Shown here: positions 1-12,715 of the stretch, one piece after another
How positions within the stretch are numbered: position 1 is the first letter of the stretch
Layout of the letters: the number at the start of each line of letters is the position of its first letter
NCBI RefSeq assembly: GCF_008831285.2
Contig: NC_045139.1
Coordinates: 27,560,808-27,624,807 of the forward strand
Source: Nymphaea colorata
Taxonomy: Eukaryota > Streptophyta > Magnoliopsida > Nymphaeales > Nymphaeaceae
Direction of reading: 5' to 3'
DNA: 64,000 nucleotides
Program-made: the position numbers and the translations under genes
Notes under the pieces: generated by a model
What the model saw: only the letters and a program-made list of their open reading frames with translations
Database searches by the model: none
What the model was told of the DNA's origin: nothing

Positions 1-3000
1 GGATATTCTTCATGTGCCAACTATGACTAAGAATCTCATTTCTGTCCAAAAATTTATTATTGATAATGATGCTATTATTGAGTTCGACTCGAATACAAGT
101 TGTATTATGAAGGATCAGGCAACCAAGAAAGAACTCATGCAAGGGCACGTTCGTGATGCACTCTACGTTCTCAAGTTTGATGAAGGTAGAATTTTAAGAT
201 AAATTGCACAAAAGCAATAAGGCGGCATACATTGGACAGGTCTCCTTAGACCAATGGTATCAATGACTTGGCCGTCCTGCCTTCTAAGTAGGCAATAGGT
301 AGTTTAGCAGTTTAATTTACCACATTATGGGCCACTTGAGAACAATGTTTGTGTTGATTGTCTAAGAGGAAAAGCACATGCACTTCCATATCACGATTCC
401 ATTCATTCTGTTTTTGCTCCTCTTGAGCTAATGTTCTCTAACATGTGGGGGCTTTTGCCTATATTGAGCCCAAATAAGCATAAACATTGTGTTCATTTCA
501 TTGATGCCTTCTCAAAGTAGTCAAGGATTTATTTCATATCATGGAAATCAGTGGTCCTTCATGTGTTCAAAAAAAAAAAAAAAGTTGAAAATTTATCTGA
601 AAAGGAAATCAAATATTTGTAAACTGATGGTGGTGGATAGTATATTGTACTCAAAACATATTTAGATGCTCATGGCATTACTCACAGCATACCGTGTTGT
701 CACACACGAGTAAAATGGTATTGCAGAAAGAAAGCATCATCATATTGTTGAGACAACACTTAGTCTTATGAGTCACTCTTCTATGCCTAAGCATTCTTGG
801 TCTTATCCCTTTGCCAAGGCCACTTTTTTGATAGATTGGCTTCCTACACTAGTCACAAGCAACAAGAGTCCATTTCAAATATTATTTGGAGAGAAGCTAG
901 ATTATAATGATTTCAAGTTTTTTGGGTGTACTTGCTACCCACATTTGAAGGGCTATCATGACAACAAGTTGGACTTCAAATCTAATGTCCATGCATTCTT
1001 AGGATATATTGGAGCCCACAGTTTTTATTGCTTAAATGTGAAAACCAAGAAAATAATCATTTTAAGGCATGTTGTTTTTGACAAATGGACATTCCCCTTC
1101 CAAACTAGACATGAACTAAGGTCATCTTTTCCTCATCAAAATCCTCCTCCAATTTCTATAATGTTGAATCCAGCTCCATCACATCGTCATTGTCTACTAA
1201 TATTCCACCTACTCAACTTAATCACATTGAAAAGTCTCAACAATTTCATGCCTCATCACCACATCCAATGTGACATCCTAACCACCAACTACAATGCCTA
1301 TTATCTCTCAACCAACCAAATCTCCTGTTCCATCTCCTCCTATTCAACTTGTAAACACATTCTATGACTACACGATCCATGCACAAATGAGATTTGTGTA
1401 TCTAAAATCTACATGTCAACAGTTCATCGTCTACCATGTGCTTTTATAACACACAACATGGCCCTAAATGAACCGTCCTGCTACAAGAGTGCTTGTCAAT
1501 ATAGTCAATGGAATGATGCTATGACTCAAAAATATAATGCCTTGATTTGAAATAACACACGGTCATAAGCAACAAGAGTCAATTTCAAATATTATTTGGA
1601 GAGAAGCTAGATTATAATGATTTCAAGTTTTTTGGGTGCACTTGCTACCCATATTTGAATGGCTATCCTGCCAACAAGTTGGACATCAAATCTGATGTTC
1701 ATGAATTCTTATGATATATTGGAGTCCACAAAGGTTTCATTTCAAGGCATGTTGTTTTTGACAAATGGACATTCCCCTTCCAAACTAGACATGAACTAAG
1801 GCCATCTTTTTCTCTTCAAAATCCTCCTCCAATTAATGTTGAATCCAGCTCCCTCACATCAATGTTGTCTACTAATACTCCATCTACTCAACTTAGTCAC
1901 ATTGAAGTCTCTCAATGATTATATGCCTCTTCACCACATTCAATATCACCTCCTAACCCACCACCAACTACAATGGCTATTATCTCTCAAGCAACCGAAT
2001 CTCGTGTTCCATCTCCTCCTATTCAACTTGTTCAAACACATTATATGACTACATGATCCATGCATGAATGGGATATGTGTATCCAAAATCTACACGTCAG
2101 TAAGTTCATCGTCTACCATGTGCTTATATAATATATAATATGGCCTTAAATGAACGATCCTAATACAAGCATGCTTGCCAATATAGTTAGTAGAATGATG
2201 CTATGACTCAAGAATATAATGCCTTGATTTGAAATAACACATGGACTTTAGTTCCCAAGCCTACAAGACATAATATTATTGTATCCAAATGGATCTACAA
2301 GATTAAGGGAAAGGCAGATGGATCCATTGAATATTATATAGCATGATTAGTAGCTCAAGGGTATAGTCAACATGCTAAAGTTGATTATTTTGAGACATTC
2401 AGCCTACCACTATCCGTACTGTCATTTCTACTGCAGTCAGCTTCAAATTGCCTATCTGACAATTGGATGTTCATATTGCCTTATTAAATGGTGATCTTCA
2501 ATCTTCAAGAAACTGTATATGTGGCACAACCTTAAAGATTCAAAAGGGGTTCTAATTTAGTCTGCAAGTTAAACAAAGGCATATATGGTTTAAAACAAGC
2601 CCCAAGGGCTTGGAACCATAAACTTGGATATGCTCTTGCATGATTTAGATTTGCTTCCTCTAAACAGCCATATATTTGTGGTAAAAAAGAAAGAAATTTG
2701 GTGTTATGTTAAGTTTATGTGGATGATACATTGGTGGCTGACAACATACACTTAAGCTCCATATTTGCTCTCAAAGATATTGGACATTTGAGTTATTTTT
2801 TAGGCATAGGAGCTCATGGGACATCACAAGGGCTTATATTTTCTCAACAAAATTATGCACTTGATTCTTTACATAGATCAAAACCCATGTCTACTCCCAT
2901 GAAGACATCAAAGACTCTTTTTCAGGGATCCATGTACTCCTATCTAGATCCAATTGAGTACTGCAATATGGTAGTTGCCCTTCAATATCTTACTATGACA

Positions 3001-3600
3001 CATCAAGATTTGGCCTTCTTAGTAAACAAGGTATGTCAATGTATGCACCAGACAACTTATGAGTACTAGGCTGCTGTAAATTGCATTCTCAGATATATTA
3101 AAGGGACCCTTCATTATGATGTATTGACCACACCAGCCCAATCTTACTCTCAATGCTTATTTAGATGCAAACTGGGCCGCGTGCCTTGATGACAAAAAAT
3201 CCACTAGCAGTTATGCCATATTTCTTGGTCCAAGTCTTCTTTCTTAGAGCTCCAAAAAGCAAAATATAGTTGACAGATCCAATTCATCACTATGTTGCCA
3301 ATACCATTGTAAAAATTATTTGGATCCAATATCTTCTCCAAGGACTACACATTCCATGCTCTAATATTCCAAATATTCGGTGTGACAACATCAGTGCAAC
3401 CTACATGGCGGCACATCTTGTGTTTCATCAAAGGAGTAAGCATGTAGAACGTGATGTTCATTTCGTTTGTGCTGAATATCCAAAAAGCAATTATGTGTTC
3501 ATCACCTTCTGTCATCACATCAAGTAGCCGATGTTCTTACTAATGCTCTATCTGCCACTTTATTTGAAAAGTTCAGAGCCAAGCTCAACGTCATCCCTGG
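1..3600 (+). pseudogene. copia gag-pol polyprotein relic
   Basis: The reading frame is broken in many places, but the domains can be followed. Positions 1-200 are the stretch before the pre-integrase zinc finger (DILHVPTMTKNLISVQK). About 700-1140 is the integrase core end and C-terminal part (KFFGCTCYPHLKGY). From 2280 RT begins (WIYKIKGKADGS, then LVAQGYSQ), and the catalytic box YVDD lies near 2717-2730, with an in-frame stop just before it. From about 3150 RNase H is recognisable (LDANWAACLDDKKSTS), and the end near 3530 reads ADVLTNALS. The copia order integrase before RT separates it from gypsy. No functional product is expected. Confidence 0.8.
852..2240 (+). repeat. tandem duplication inside the copia integrase/RT spacer
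   Basis: The segment starting gtcacaagcaacaagagtc at 852 recurs at 1562 and both copies run on in parallel, ending in near-identical text around 1540-1555 and 2220-2235 (gccttgatttgaaataacac). Unit 1 is about 710 bp. Unit 2 is about 680 bp and lacks roughly 50 bp near 1730. Scattered point differences show the duplication is not recent. Confidence 0.85.
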
Positions 3601-3610
3601 AGAGCTAAGT

Positions 3611-3620
3611 TTGAAGGGGA
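3611..3620 (+). other. copia polypurine tract
   Basis: The run TTGAAGGGGA directly precedes the TG that opens the 3' LTR, the position expected for the second-strand primer of an LTR retrotransposon. Confidence 0.6.
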
Positions 3621-4037
3621 TGTCAAGGAAATCTCAGATCTACATCAAGCACACCATGTTTCAGAAAATAACGGAAGCCAAAATTGTAGAGATTCTATGA
3701 ATCGTGTGTCCAATAGCATTCAAAGGAAATAAACAAGAACAATAATGATGTTAAGAATAGCAAACATTCAAAAATATTGCATAAGGAAGGAAGAAAATAG
3801 AATTAGTGACACATTCATGAACATAATAATGGAAACAGATTTGAAACTTTTAACTGTTGCATTAAATCAGATTTTCACCATTTATGTAATCAAGATCTGT
3901 ATTTAAAGGAACCTTCTCCCTTTCATTTGAAAGGGGGAGAGAGAGAGCAATCTTTAGAGCATGTAGGGAACTAAATCACCGAACCTCTTACATTGTGTGT
4001 TCTTGTTGCCTTTTATTTCTTCGCTCTTACCTTAACA
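3621..4037 (+). repeat. 3' LTR of the left copia element
   Basis: About 417 bp opening with TGTCAAGG and closing with TTAACA, directly after the polypurine tract. It contains a TATA-like box (tatttaaagg, about 3900) followed by a purine-rich stretch (gggggagagagagagc). The partner 5' LTR is outside the window, so the ends rest on TG…CA and the polypurine tract only. Confidence 0.65.
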
Positions 4038-4371
4038 TGGAGTCCAACTTAATTTCTTGCGCTTCACATGATTTAGACCATGGCAAACATAAATATCATG
4101 GTCTGCACATTTGAGATTCATCCTCCTCAAAGAGATCAGCCTCAGTCTTGTGCTATTCACATGACCTAGTTCAGGAAAGTTCACAAACTCAGCCACACCA
4201 GCACACTGGCAATTTGGATCATCTTTTTTTACCGAAAAAGCCCAAGAGGATGTTTTGGTTAATTCAATGTAGAAGAGATACTTGGAAGGTGGAAGTAACG
4301 TGATAGGCTGTGTTGGTACACCCATTTTTCTCTCCACTCTGTCTTCTTCTTCACACTCCACTGGATCCCAC

Positions 4372-4374
<3 letters not shown>

Positions 4375-4415
<41 letters not shown>
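4375..4415. repeat. (GA)n microsatellite
   Basis: About 20 uninterrupted GA units. The Ser-Leu-rich open frames read from the opposite strand here are a by-product of the repeat. Confidence 0.95.
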
Positions 4416-4417
<2 letters not shown>

Positions 4418-4536
4418 TTGTAGAAGTTTTTGGCACTGTAGATCCTTACCCAAGCTAGGGGATGATCTCCACAAAAGAATCAAATGGGAATTCTCTTTGG
4501 TGCCTCTTCAAGATTTTATACATACATACCTACATA

Positions 4537-4539
<3 letters not shown>

Positions 4540-4579
<40 letters not shown>
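4540..4579. repeat. (GT)n microsatellite
   Basis: About 20 GT units with one GC near the end. Confidence 0.95.
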
Positions 4580-4583
<4 letters not shown>

Positions 4584-4817
4584 AGGATTCAAATATATTA
4601 ATACTAGACACTTACCAGATGGTTAAAATTTAAAAATATATTGTTAAAAATACCATAAAGATTCCTGAAAGTACCACAAATCATTATTGTATTATTGAAC
4701 CACCATTAATGCTCCTGTGGTGATTTTTTTTTAACAACAAAGTTTTTAATTTCTGTTATCTAATGACATCCAACATCTGGTAGATTTGAACTTAGATATG
4801 TAGAAATTGGTAAGTAT

Positions 4818-5020
4818 AAAACTCTTGCCTGCTAGACCCCTAAAGAATCATCTTGGCTAGATGGATTATTGAAAGATACTAAGGAGAAAACAGAGATGAT
4901 ATACTTTAGTCATCCAGCATCAAGTAACAACTTTTTCTTCTTATTTTTCTTTTAATCATCCATCTTGAAAATATCAACAACCAAGATGATTCTTTACACG
5001 TCTAGCCTGTAAGAGTTCTT
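4818..5020. repeat. MITE-like hairpin with long inverted arms
   Basis: 4818-4855 and 4981-5020 are reverse complements of each other over about 38 bases with few mismatches; the core taaagaatcatcttgg pairs with ccaagatgattcttta. A related, more diverged hairpin follows at about 5083-5310, again with agaatcatcttg and caaggtgatttatta arms, and both copies end next to a GT tract. No protein is encoded. The family is unknown; the structure fits a small non-autonomous DNA transposon. Confidence 0.55.
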
Positions 5021-5082
5021 GTGCATTGCGTGTGTGTGTGTGTGTATGCATATACATATACACACACACACACACAAGACCC

Positions 5083-5345
5083 TTAGGTGAAAAATCAGTA
5101 AAAAAGAATCATCTTGATTGTTCATCTTTCTAAGATGAAAGCCGAGAGAAAATCAAGGAGAAAACATTGCTAATTAATGCTAAATGACTAAAATATTATG
5201 TGTACTTTTTCTTCTTGATTTTCTCTTAGACTTCTACCTTGGAAAAATTAACAAACAAGGTGATTTATTACGGGGCTTGCATCTAATAGTCCCATACCTA
5301 CCAATCTCTCTCTCTTTGTCTCTCTCTACGTGTGTGTGTGTGTGT
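5083..5345. repeat. second, diverged copy of the hairpin repeat
   Basis: Shares with 4840-5045 the order: agaatcatcttg, a stretch ending aaggagaaaaca, a tttttcttcttga T-rich core, an aac-aag-tgatt arm and a terminal GT microsatellite. The inverted arms are weaker than in the first copy. Confidence 0.4.
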
Positions 5346-7849
5346 ACAAAAGTGAGAGAGTCAAAGATAGAAGGGAAGTGGGGGAACTAGTTTCAAGATG
5401 GAACTCATTAATTAACAAATTAGTTAAAGTTTATAAATAGTAAAAAAGGTCACCAAAATTAGGTGTGTGGTTGAATTTTACAACAAAAATTATTGTTCTT
5501 TCTAGTATTTAGGACATAAAATCCCACACTACACATCATACATGTTATATAAGAACAGGACCTTATTTGGGACCCGTTCCTAAATGATATGATGGTAGGA
5601 TTTATAGCACTCTTCTACGCATAATTGTTATATTAAAGGGAGATCACTAAAGTAACCATTATGGTTGTCTGCCGAAGTATTCGTCCACTCGATGAAGTGT
5701 AGCACAACCCATGTGCCTTTATACACTTTCAGCTTTTGGTCTCTTCTTTTTACTTGTTTGACACACTTTGTCAGAAATTTATTAAAAATCCATTTATTAT
5801 TGTGTTTTGTTTAAAAATTCTTGGAAGATCTGTATTTCATAAAAAATCAATATGAAATAATTAGTTTCATGCCCTTTAGCTAAGTTCATATGTTTCTCAT
5901 TTTTAAAATGTGCAAATAAATGTTCCCTTACACATATATATACTTTGTAGACATCAAGATTGACATTAGAATACCGGTTTTAACCTTATTAGAGCAAACA
6001 AATAAAGCTTCAATTGCATTCATAAAATTGTACCTCAAATCTTTTACAGGCTCGAATTGCAAAAAGCAGCAGACTGTTAGTCAATTCGTCCACTCCCATT
6101 TTCCAGAAAATAATTTTTGCTCTTGTGTACTCATTGTGTAATACAAGATCTGTACGCAAAATCAGAATCAGATCAACTTTGAACATGATAATTTTTCTTT
6201 GCTTGGGTAGTGTATGTATCACTTAAGAGACTAACTAGGCATAAGTTGATCGATATCCACCTTTTCAAATAATGCCATAAGAACTCTTGCTTAACACATG
6301 CTCAACCACTTTGTATAAATATGAATATATTAGCGAAGGTCTCTTATCATACAGAATGTCAATGTGTCAAACATAAAATCATACCAAAATGCACAAATAA
6401 TGTTGATAATAACATGCTAAAAATCCCAATTATTAAGCATAATAATATTTACTAAAATGTGCATACATGCGTTAAAACTGAATAAACTAACAGCATAATA
6501 TATTCATTAATTATGAGAAATATATATGTCATAATTAATTGATTGCAGCATCCCAATCATTATGGAAAGACTTCATCCAGCTAAAATATCCTTGAACAGG
6601 ATCAAATGTCTTAAGGGGGCCAAAATTTTGAGGATCTGATTTAGAAACCTTGAATGCTGATGAGAAATTAAGATCAATTGCATAATGTTAATTATATAAG
6701 GATGTTTGACAACAAACGTGCACCATGTGAATGCAATCTTTGAAGGATCATGAATTTGTGCCTTTCATAGCTTTTATAATACGCAAAGAAATGTTAGTGG
6801 TCAACCGACATACAACTGCTCCCGACTTGTAAGCTTAATATTCCAAGCGCTTACCTCTAGTTACGGTACATTATATGCACGCGCAAGTTTAACAAAGCTC
6901 GAATTTCCATCATTTTCTTGCTTGTCTTCAACGTAACATTTTATTCAAAAGAAAAACAAAGTCCTATATGTGTTGAACACCTTTAATCTTTAGTGGACCT
7001 TCACACTGATAGGATGAGGCACACTCGAGAAATCCTGGTTCTATGTTTGACTCCGTGCATGTACAAGTGAGTAAATGGGAAAAATGACACTAAAATGTAA
7101 TCAGCTACTCTGAAGGTCGTAGCGTAGTTGGTCGAACTGGTGGGCGGGTGAAAGCCCTGTTGTTAATTTGATTTTTATGAGTTCTACTCCTCTACACTAA
7201 CATAGATGTATGACATTCTGGTTGACATGTATATTACTCTCCACCCAGGTCCCCAAGCAATTTTAAACCTCAAAGGACGGGAAAAAAAAGAAGAAACTTT
7301 AAACTCTTTGGAATATTTTTTTACTAAAATATAACCCCTTCGATGAGGAGAAAATGAGAATTGATTTTTTCCCCATTTTGTCCTGGTCAGCAACAGCGTG
7401 CGGCACAGCTAGGGGGTCGAACAAACGTGTTGTGGTGTGGTGTGTTTGACACTCGAACACGCACAATACACTAATACTCGAGGAGTTTCGCCAATATTGT
7501 TTAAAGGACGCTTAAGCTTCTTTTAATTAATTCATGCAGACTTAGGGAAAAAAACTTATTAGGTGCTGAGAGCTAATTAAGCTGCGTGATGTTAATCTTG
7601 AGTTAATGCTTACGGTTGCAAGAATAACAAGAAGGAAACGGTGGGATTCCATTGACTGTATATCATGTAGTTGATGTCAGAAGATGAAGCGTTTTTCTTC
7701 ACTCCAAAAATGTTCCTTGTGACAGCCTATCATGTCTATAAAATAAATTATTAAGATATTGAGCATCATCAATCATCGACTGCCAAATTCTTTACTCCAA
7801 AGCTCAAACTTAATTAGTCCGCATAAGATATTGATGCGATTGACTCGGG
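5346..7849. other. intergenic, AT-rich, no gene seen
   Basis: Short open frames only, none with a recognisable domain. Around 7110-7150 there is a weak tRNA box A resemblance (gcgtagttggtcg) without a convincing box B. Confidence 0.6.
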
Positions 7850-7869
7850 GAGAGAGAGAGAGAGAGAGA
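7850..7869. repeat. (GA)n microsatellite
   Basis: Ten GA units following a GGGG run. Confidence 0.9.
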
Positions 7870-8155
7870 CGTACATGTTGATTAGGATGCACAAGCAACC
7901 GGCTCGGTGGGTTCAATGGAAAAAGAATAAACAAGTTTATGTTGTAGATTTAATTAGATCCGGATGTATCCGGGATTCTTTTGGCTCTACTTTTATGTTT
8001 TGACTTCATATTTGGCTTTGATCTCTTAGTAGTTTCAGATTCTATAATTTATCAAGATCGATGGTACATTGAAGTTTCCTCTTGAACCCTTCCATAAACA
8101 GAGTCGCCTAGTTTTTTGGAGGAGCATTACCTTTTACCTTTTTATTAGGAAAACA

Positions 8156-8158
<3 letters not shown>

Positions 8159-8189
<31 letters not shown>
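8159..8189. repeat. (CT)n microsatellite
   Basis: About 15 TC units, continuing into a short TA-rich stretch. Confidence 0.9.
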
Positions 8190-8191
<2 letters not shown>

Positions 8192-10739
8192 TTATATATA
8201 TATTGGTTGAAAGAATATTACTTTTTCTTTGTTCTCTTATTCCTAATATGCGTGTGTGTGTAATATATAATAATTAACCAACACAACTGTGTCTAAAGTC
8301 ACTGGATATGAGCGATTAATTATGAGTGTCTAAATTCTCTCTTAGTCTTCGTTTTGACACCTACCGGATCATAAGAAGATAGAGAACCAAGTAAATTGGG
8401 CTTATTTAAATGCCATCGAGCTGATACAGTGATCTTGCCCATCTATACTTATCATTTTAGACTCATTGGTGGGATATCATTCGTATAATTATTTGAATCA
8501 CTCATTGATGGGAAAGCAGATCATCGATCTTCCGGCTTTGTTCTACACATGGGAAGCGTATGTTCATTAAGAATTGGAACGGTGGTTCATTCATACGTTG
8601 ACTGCAAATTAAATAGGGCCTTGTTCAATTACCCCACGCATACATTGCATTCTAGCTAGAAGCATGCGGTTGGTTTATATATTCCAGGAGGGGAATCGAA
8701 GGGCGCATTCCCCTTGCCCCATCCTACCTACCGACTTGTCGAGGAGTGGGCATAAGGACAAACTAGCCATATCGGTAGCTTGTTCACATGCATGTACCTA
8801 AGCTTGCACGCCGGCTGGGATCCGACCGGGCTCAGTCTGGCCGGAACCCAGCCTGGTGCCAAAAATATAGACCCCGGCTCAAGCCTGAACCCGAGCCAGA
8901 CACAGAATAATGCAAAGATTGAAACCGGAGTCAATGGGCCTTGTCAGGTAATTTGACCCCACCCTGCCCATTTAAGAAAACTTAACAACCTCTTAATTAA
9001 AACTAAAACTAAAAAGTTTTAACTTTTTCTTTAAATGAATTTTTTTCCACTTGTAACATTATGTAGAATATAATTTTTCAAGTGCATCAATACAACTAAA
9101 TTGAGACACAATTGGACTTAATTAATTAGGTTTTGCAGACCAGTACTCATGTAGGGACTCGGCCCATTAGCTAGGGTTGCCTCACATGGCTGAGGTGAGC
9201 TTAATTGGTGCCAATTATTGTACTGCACACATCGAGTCCAGCCATGACGGCTGGTCCCAGCATTCAGATCGATGGGTTCCAGGTTGGGTTCTTGCAAAAT
9301 CTTGTATGTTCCTATAGGGTGTGGGAACACATCATGTAAGGAGCGTTGTGTTCCACCATGAGGGAACCGCGTGTCTTCATGCAAATAAGGGACAAGTCCC
9401 TTGTCCATGTTGGAATGCTTTTTGAGGTGTCGCATATGTTCCATCTCTTTGGAGTAAGACGTCATGTTATGTAATGGTAGTCCTGTTGCACGCATTCAAA
9501 CTTTGTACGTACACGTATCATACGTCCATATTAATGTTTTTTTTTTTTCAAGATTTGTGTCCAACGTACGTAATGGATGCTCTCCATTATGAGGTTACTT
9601 CGTATAATGCCAAAATGGCATTGTACTAAGGTGTGGATGTAGTGGTACGTGTTTGACGTTTGCCTTGTTCAGCAAATCATGCATCCTTACATCCTTCAAG
9701 AGCAAACTTACCTCAAAGAGGCCAAAGTCTTTCCCCTTTTGTGCCCTATGTCAATGTTTAAGGAAGTTTCAGCATCTGGATGGGAAGTAGGGTAGAAATC
9801 TTGAGAATGGAGGGAGGGGTTGAGATACACCAAAGAGGACCAAGCTCCTTTCCTTCCCACTCCCCTTGTCTTGAGGGTTTAGGGTTGCATCAAGTTTTGG
9901 ACGGACAGTAGGATAGAAATCTTGAATTGTATCTTAAATGCAATCAACCAACGTCCGTTGTTCTTAGGCTTTATTGGGGCTTTGACTTGCCTAAGGAGAT
10001 GGCATTACCCAAGCTAATCCAACTAAGTAAACTGAAACAGTACTCCAAAGCAGTGGGCCGCCTGGGCCATGGCCTGAGTGAGCACAAAAAAAATAAATTA
10101 TATAGAAAAATCAAATTTTTTTAGTTTGGCCCAACCCGTCGCTCCTCTTGGCCCGACTCGCGGATCGTTTGACCCGCCACAAAAAAAAATTCCAGCTTCA
10201 CCCCTGCTCCAAAGCCCTTGAGGTTAAACCCCTGTCTTGTGCAAACTGGCAAGGTAACAAGCAAGGGCAAAGCCTGACATTTATTGTTGAAGGGCACTCA
10301 TTCAAAAGATCTTAGACATAATAAATGAATTAAGAAGCACTAAACAAATAATTAAGGGCACATCATATATGAATAAACATATTGTTAGAAACCACCGACA
10401 TGAAAGTAAATAAAATTTGTGAGGGCTACTGCCCACACGTGCACCCATACGACTCCACCCCTAGTAATAGGACATCACTCTCAAGTCTCAATTAAAGAAG
10501 CCCAAACTGCGGATGTTGGCTCGACACAGGACCCATTCTTCTTTGGGCAGATGAAGGCCGGAACGGATCTTTCAGTCTACACGGTCGACCGACGAAAGAA
10601 TTTCCGTTCTTCACTTATTCTAAAAAAATATAATAAAATCTTGCGAAAATTAAGGGGAAAACGCTCGTCTTATTTGTCTCGTAAACAGCAGTAAAAATAA
10701 AAATAAAAAAAGATAAAAGAAAGGAGATACAAATCAACG
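8190..10739. other. intergenic, no gene seen
   Basis: No coding region could be supported. Parts of 8800-8960 and 10125-10165 are rich in GACCCG/GGCCCG-type words, as in the ends of some plant LTR elements, but no boundaries could be drawn. Confidence 0.5.
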
Positions 10740-11215
10740 GTCAAGATGAGAGGGAGAAAGGAAGTGGGACCCACTTCAGGGCACCAAAAAAGACTTTGGG
10801 TCGGGGCGTGGCTAGCCGGTAGGGAGACCCTCTCCCCGCTCTCCGACCTCCCTGCCGGGTCTTTCCTTCCTTCCTGTCAAGCCCCCCGTGACGTCTATTG
10901 GGGTCCCACCGCAGGTTCACAGCGACGTGGCAGAGGCCGATTGGTCAGAGTGGTGGACCAGACTTTCGGGGAGCTGCGGGCCCCGCCAGGTGGCGGGTCG
11001 TATGGCGTGTTCTTCGGGAACGGTTTGGTCTGAATATCGGAAGGCTGATTACGTGACGAACATTGTCGTCTTCCGCTCTCCCAAACTACCTTTCTACCCT
11101 CGCCGCTTTCTCTAAATTTGTTATGTGGGCCTTCGTCGGGGCTGGTGCTTGCTGGCGGCCACTGGCGATACGGAAATTGAGGCAGCCTAACCGGACACCC
11201 CGAGACAAGACAAAC
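10740..11215. promoter_or_regulatory. GC-rich island with ACGT-core and CCAAT-like motifs
   Basis: Clearly GC-rich in otherwise AT-rich DNA. It contains gtgacgtc (about 10890), cgacgtggc (G-box/ABRE-like, about 10922), cgattggtc (CCAAT box on the other strand, about 10939) and ttacgtgacg (about 11048). The forward open frame here has no recognisable domain and no splice structure. It sits about 2 kb upstream of the NAC start codon, so a distal regulatory module or a dead promoter is possible. This is inference from composition and motifs. Confidence 0.3.
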
Positions 11216-12600
11216 TTGCCTTTTGAGTTCTTAAATTTTAATTATTCGCTCTCTCTCTCTTTCACCCTCACACACACAGGTTGTGTGAATTTCACTCATA
11301 AATATTGCGTTTTCAATCATGTATGTCTTCAATTTAATGGTGATAAAACATTGTATTTACAAGGTAAATTAGATTTTTACAAAGGTTTAATGACCAACTT
11401 TTGAATTTTTTTTGCTTATGAAATTTTATATTATACACGAAAAAAATTGACCTTCGTTCTTGTGCTTTTAGTCGTGATTTGAACATCTATCACTTAATTA
11501 GCTTTCACAGCTAAAATAAAACAAGTGACTATTGTTAAATGGGATTATGGTTTAGAAGCTTCGTTCATCTACTGCTTGTACCACATGCAACGGTGTAATT
11601 TTTATCTTTCAATTCCGTCAACCAGACAATATTGATGTATTTTAGCATCCTATCTTCATCCAAACAAAACGCCTAAACTATATATTTTCGATGGGAAACA
11701 TGACGTTAAGAGTTGCAATTGAATTGTGTGACATTTTTCAAAATCCGTTCTAAACTGTTTATGTAATAATGTGTCTATATTAATGAAATCACTACATTAC
11801 GTTTACATGGTGACATTGTGCTGTTTTTTTTTTCCTCTCTATTCCTTACTCTTTTGGTTCTCCCTATGTCTATATGTGTTGACGAGTTCCTTTCTTTGAA
11901 AACGCACCAATGAAAGCCCATTCGACTTTTAGGAGTGTAATGCACTGGGCAACGTTGCCCAGATGGTTTAATTTTAAAGGTCTTGTGGTAGGAAACCATG
12001 GTCATTTATGAATCACTGGCTGGAATTGCCAAAAATCTGACCACTAAATCATGGTCATTTATGAATCATTTGCTTAAGTTGCTAAGAAAATCTAATCACA
12101 AGTCAAGTTTGGCCTAGCTTACCCCTAATTCGATCCTAACTCGTATTGATTCATCCGATTCAAGTTATTTTAAAACTCGATAAATCAACTAACTAATAAC
12201 CAAGTCATCCACCAATTTGAATCTCATTCACAAGTTGACCAACTGAAATGGCTTTTTTTTAAACCTTAAAACAATCCTCCATGCTTAAGAGGTACAAGGG
12301 CTATGGTCTCATCAATGCGGTGAAAAAATAACAATCCTGAATTAAAAAAAGAAAAAAAGACAAGTTATTAAAAACGATTCGATCAGAACTATATATAAAT
12401 AATGAGAACTATTCCGCAACATATATTTTTTTAGCCTTCTCACGGCACTTGTGTGAAGACAGCTCGAGTTGCGACCGCCATCTTGAATCTTGACTAGACG
12501 GCTACATAATGGTAATGGCAACTTCGTAATTTCGTAATGGCCAGAGGCTGTTTAATCTAACAGAAAATTTTCAAATACACTGCATGCAGGAAACCACATT
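11216..12600. other. intergenic 5' flank of the NAC gene
   Basis: AT-rich. It holds an 18-bp perfect palindrome at 11945-11962, and a short tandem repeat at about 11998-12100 in which ggtcatttatgaatca occurs twice about 52 bp apart. A strong TATA-like box (tatataaata) lies at 12391-12401. No gene was seen. Confidence 0.5.
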
Positions 12601-12706
12601 GATAATGACGACGGTGAGTTGTTAGGAGCTTCACGTACACACTCCCTCTCCCTCCCTCCCTCTCTAAAGACGCCGACAAAAGCTTATATCTTCATAGATT
12701 GCGCTC

Positions 12707-12715
12707 TATATATTA
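12707..12715 (+). promoter_or_regulatory. candidate TATA box of the NAC gene
   Basis: TATATATTA about 450 bp before the start codon, followed by a pyrimidine-rich stretch (cttcattccttccttctcctcc) typical of plant 5' leaders. A start about 30 bp downstream gives a leader with a single upstream ATG. The alternative TATA at 12391 would add several upstream ATGs and is less attractive. This is inference only. Confidence 0.4.

Larger units (their letters stand above)
1..4037 (+). mobile_element. Ty1/copia retrotransposon, 5' end outside window, decayed
   Basis: Sense-strand copia remains in the usual order: pre-integrase, integrase, reverse transcriptase (RT), RNase H, polypurine tract, 3' LTR. 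The element enters from beyond the left edge, so the 5' LTR, gag and protease are not visible. Many stops and frameshifts and a 0.7-kb internal duplication show it is old and inactive. The right boundary at 4037 is set by the LTR end (…ttaaca). The 5-bp target duplication would be TGGAG at 4038-4042, but its partner lies outside the window. Confidence 0.85.

Noticed and set aside
4032-4483. Minus-strand open frames of 134 and 74 codons with Ser-Leu runs
   Set aside because: They read through the GA microsatellite and the end of the copia LTR. A weak impression of a resistance-protein fragment in the middle could not be supported.
7097-7150. tRNA-like stretch gcgtagttggtcgaactgg
   Set aside because: Box A resembles a tRNA but there is no closing stem and no box B.
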